The position numbers and the translations under genes are program-made. DNA of 64,000 nt from Rhabdophis nuchalis (lineage: Eukaryota; Chordata; Lepidosauria; Squamata; Natricidae). Shown here piece after piece: positions 61,181 through 64,000 of the stretch; within the stretch, counting starts at the first letter, position 1, and every line of letters begins with the position of its first letter. The stretch lies in assembly GCA_039707465.1 (NCBI GenBank), contig CM077643.1, positions 378,116,419-378,180,418 on the forward strand, given 5' to 3'. The notes below the pieces were generated by a model. The model was not told the DNA's origin. It saw nothing but the letters and a program-made list of their open reading frames with translations, and made no database searches.

Positions 61181-63881
61181 AATAAGGACAAAAAGCTTGA
61201 AATGTTGCATTTTGGAAATCTAAAGTAAATGGAGGCAGAAAAATATGAGATGGATCATTCATTAACAGATAGTGGCAAATATTTGCTTATTATGGTCCCA
61301 CAGGGCAAACTCTGTCAAATAGGCTTCATTGATGGGAGATGGGGAGAATACATTTAGTTGAAACTTAGTGAAACTTAAGAATATTTCAGTAATGGAACTA
61401 ACAGAGAATATTGATTATGGAGTGGTATAATGCAATCGGATATGGATGGGTAGGTGAAGGTGGGGGAATCTTTTAGGAAACATCTAATGGTCCTATCTAT
61501 CTCAGTTATTTATTTTTTTGCTCTTCTTGCTTAGTTTGCAAGCCTGGGGTCTCAATCTGTTCTTTCCTTCTTTGTTTCTTTAAAGCAGTGGTAGAAACGA
61601 AGCAAGTGCACCAAGAATTTTGACATTTTGGAAAAGCAGAGAATGCTACCTTTTCAAAAGGAAAAATGGGGTTAAGAGTAATATAAACAAAGCCAAAGTC
61701 TAAATTTCAAACTCTTTTACCTCTAGTCACATCCAGGTCATAGGGTCCTTGAGCAAATAATTTTTTTCACAGTGTGAACAAACCTCCTCATTCTTAAGAC
61801 CACGGGCTGCTAAAAATCACAAGCCAATAATCCAGGAACCATCCTGAATGGAGCACAATGCCACAATGCCTCCAGAGATTGGCTGAGGTTGGGATCCTAG
61901 AGATTTGGGTTTTTGAGAATCAAAGTCTACGACCCTCAAAGTCCTTGTAGGGGACTACTTACCCCATCTTCTTTTTACATTTTACAACCATTCTATGAAT
62001 AAACAATGTCCATGACAGCCCAGAAATGAGAGTGCTCAAAACATGTTCTCAGAATTCCAAATTTTCTCATCAGCCCCCAAAGGGTGAGAGTTGAAAGTTG
62101 AGTCTTTAGTCCTCAGACTTTTTTTATAAAGATCTGAATGGCATAAGATTGGAGTGCCTAAAGCAAAACAAAGGATTCAGTGTGATCAAAGTCGCTCGGG
62201 ATTCAGTCCAGAGCTCTCCAGTCCCTTACATTGGCCAGAAGAAAACAGAAGGATGGGAGTAAATCTCAAATTGATCCTCTCTTATAAAGCATATATAGTT
62301 TCTGAAAGCAATATTCACTCATAGTCCGCATGGGAGGGTGTATTAAATATCTCCACAGCAAACAGGAGCTGAGAGAAAGGAGTTATTGAGCAGAAAATGA
62401 TTATAAGACTCTCATTCTGGAGGAGGTTTAAATCAGAGGCTAATTAAACGTCTTAATTTTTTTTTTGTTAAAGTCTTAATGGCATAATGTGCTTAGCAGG
62501 ACCTTAGCAACCCTTTTTATAGATTAAAGCAGCCTTTCCCACCCCAATGCCCTCCAGATGAGTTCAACTAACATTTTCAGCCAGCATGTGTGAAAGGAGC
62601 AGGATTATAAGAATCTTCCAAATCATCAGGAGGACATCAGGTGGAGAATGACTGTTTAAGGGCCACAAGAGCCCAAAGCAATGGAGAAATGTACTGTATG
62701 TATGAATAGGAGATAAAAAAAGTTCTTTTTAAAGAAAAAGAAAAATGATCTTTGTAGAAGATAAATTAAAATAGAAAGCAGGGGGACACATTAAAAGGGG
62801 GTTGTTCTTTAATTGCACTCACAACCTGACTGTTCAAACTGCCCCCACCCTGCCCGCAGATACTGGGCAGTAAAATACAAGAGGAGGCCAATTCTGTATA
62901 TGTGATTTCACTTGTAAAGTTGCTTATTAGTCATCTTTCACCTTAAAATATATGAGTCATAAAAATGCTTACATAGGGCTAAGATTCTTGCAGGCTATTA
63001 TCACTGCTACCTTGCACCCCCAAAAATCCCATAAGCTTGGAGGTAAGTTGAAATTTTAGAATGAAATGATAATTTAGTTTAACTGACACTGATTTTCAGA
63101 GATAGATAGAAACTATTCCCTACAGACACTATCTGTAGGGAATTCATGCTAGTGGAAGATTCACTGCCAGCATTAGGGCCTTCCAGTTTTAGCAGCCTGA
63201 ATTATCCTGAGAAACATTGTTTTGACGGAGGGCTATTTGGATAGTCAAAGTGGGCTCAATCAAAGTCCAGGATGTTGACTTGAATTTCACCTCTGCACAT
63301 CTCAACTGAAAGTAGTTTGGGTGTCTAACTGGTAGTAACAAATCAGTTTCAAAAGGATGACATTCAGAGCAATAAAGAATTTGGATAGGGAATGCAGAGA
63401 TAGAGAACCACGTTTTAAGCATTATGACAGTCTCTGTGCAAATTGGGTTCCTGCCCTCCTGCTTTTCTCTTTATTTAGCTTTGTCTATCATCCTTCTGCT
63501 TGATTGCTTCTATTTTTAAACTTTGAGCAGAAAAGACCAGATAGATTTTCCTCCTTGGTCCTACTTCTTACCCCTTACTACTTACTTTTCTGATGCCTTG
63601 ACTACAATTGTCATATTATTGATGATGTTCCCTAATTGGATAACTGAACTCTGAAAGCAAACAATCAAGCTCAGACAGCCGTAAGGACTCCACAATTTAG
63701 TTAACATTGGGGAAAATTATTATTAATTCCTTCATCTGCAAATATATATTTATCCCTGTCACATAATATTAGAAATATGTACATGTTAAACTTTTGACTT
63801 AGCACAGTAGTTATTTAAAATCAGTAATTAATTCAAAGCCATGGTTTGTTATTGGCTAACCGGAACTGTCTTCAGCTAAGC
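61181..63881. other. Upstream flank of POMC copy 2, segmental-duplication block
   Basis: It matches 15439-15545, 15669-16426 and 19634-19945 in pieces. About 1.3 kb (61.45-62.79 kb) is missing from copy 1. No gene is seen. Confidence 0.7.
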
Positions 63882-64000
63882 CAGTGTGTCTCAACCTTGA
63901 CGACTTCAAGTCCTGTGGACTTCAACTCCCTGAATCCCCCAGCCAGCACAGCTGGCTGGGGAATTCTGGGAGCTGAAGTCCACAGGACTTAAAGTCGCCA
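63882..64000. mobile_element. hAT foldback MITE, cut by window end
   Basis: It starts cagtgtgtctcaacc and folds back (cttcaagtcctgtggacttc pairs with gaagtccacaggacttaaag). It is related to the palindrome at 20490. The left duplication half is agctaagc (63874-63881). Copy 1 at 19945 is empty. Confidence 0.75.

Overview
The window looks like nuclear DNA of a squamate, most likely a snake. It is AT-rich and has sparse intron-bearing genes. It is packed with repeat families usual in snake genomes: CR1/L3-clade LINEs with microsatellite tails, a BovB fragment, a Sauria-type tRNA SINE, R4-like and L1 LINE fragments, a Gypsy LTR element and many short hAT elements. The species cannot be named from the sequence alone.

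The only host gene I can support is pro-opiomelanocortin (POMC), and it is present as two tandem minus-strand copies. Copy 2 (50.3-58.6 kb) appears complete: promoter with TATA box, non-coding exon 1, exon 2 with the signal peptide, and exon 3 with ACTH/alpha-MSH, beta-MSH and beta-endorphin. Copy 1 enters from the left edge: its promoter and exon 1 are near 11.4-11.7 kb and its exon 2 is at 1-143, so its exon 3 lies outside the window. Homology between the two units runs from 1 to about 19.9 kb and from 53.98 kb to about 63.9 kb, so the duplicated unit is about 50 kb or more of present-day sequence. Promoter and exon 1 differ by roughly 1% by eye, intron 1 next to exon 2 by about 6%, and exon 2 coding sequence by about 14%, mostly amino-acid replacements plus a 12-nt deletion. 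Copy 2 has lost the HFRW core of gamma-MSH; copy 1 has lost the first of the four conserved N-terminal cysteines.

Layout: 0-0.14 kb copy 1 exon 2; 0.14-11.37 kb copy 1 intron 1, swollen by an 8.6-kb Gypsy element that itself carries a second LTR element, two hAT MITEs, an L1 piece and three CR1 pieces; 11.37-11.7 kb exon 1 and promoter; 12.5-16.4 kb microsatellites, a SINE dimer, a tandem pair with a hammerhead-like motif, and R4/CR1 fragments; 16.4-19.6 kb a nearly full-length, frameshifted CR1/L3; 20.5-31.7 kb locally duplicated non-coding segments with hAT insertions, including a 2.9-kb hAT with a CpG-rich interior; 34.4-37.8 kb a CR1/L3 with an open 1,000-residue ORF; 40.1-49.3 kb further repeats, with an unexplained GC-rich patch at 44.6-45.5 kb; 50.3-58.6 kb POMC copy 2; 58.6-64 kb upstream flank homologous to 11.7-19.9 kb.

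Because the two units are paralogous, many insertions can be compared with an empty site in the other unit, which gives a relative insertion history. All percentages are hand estimates, not computed alignments.
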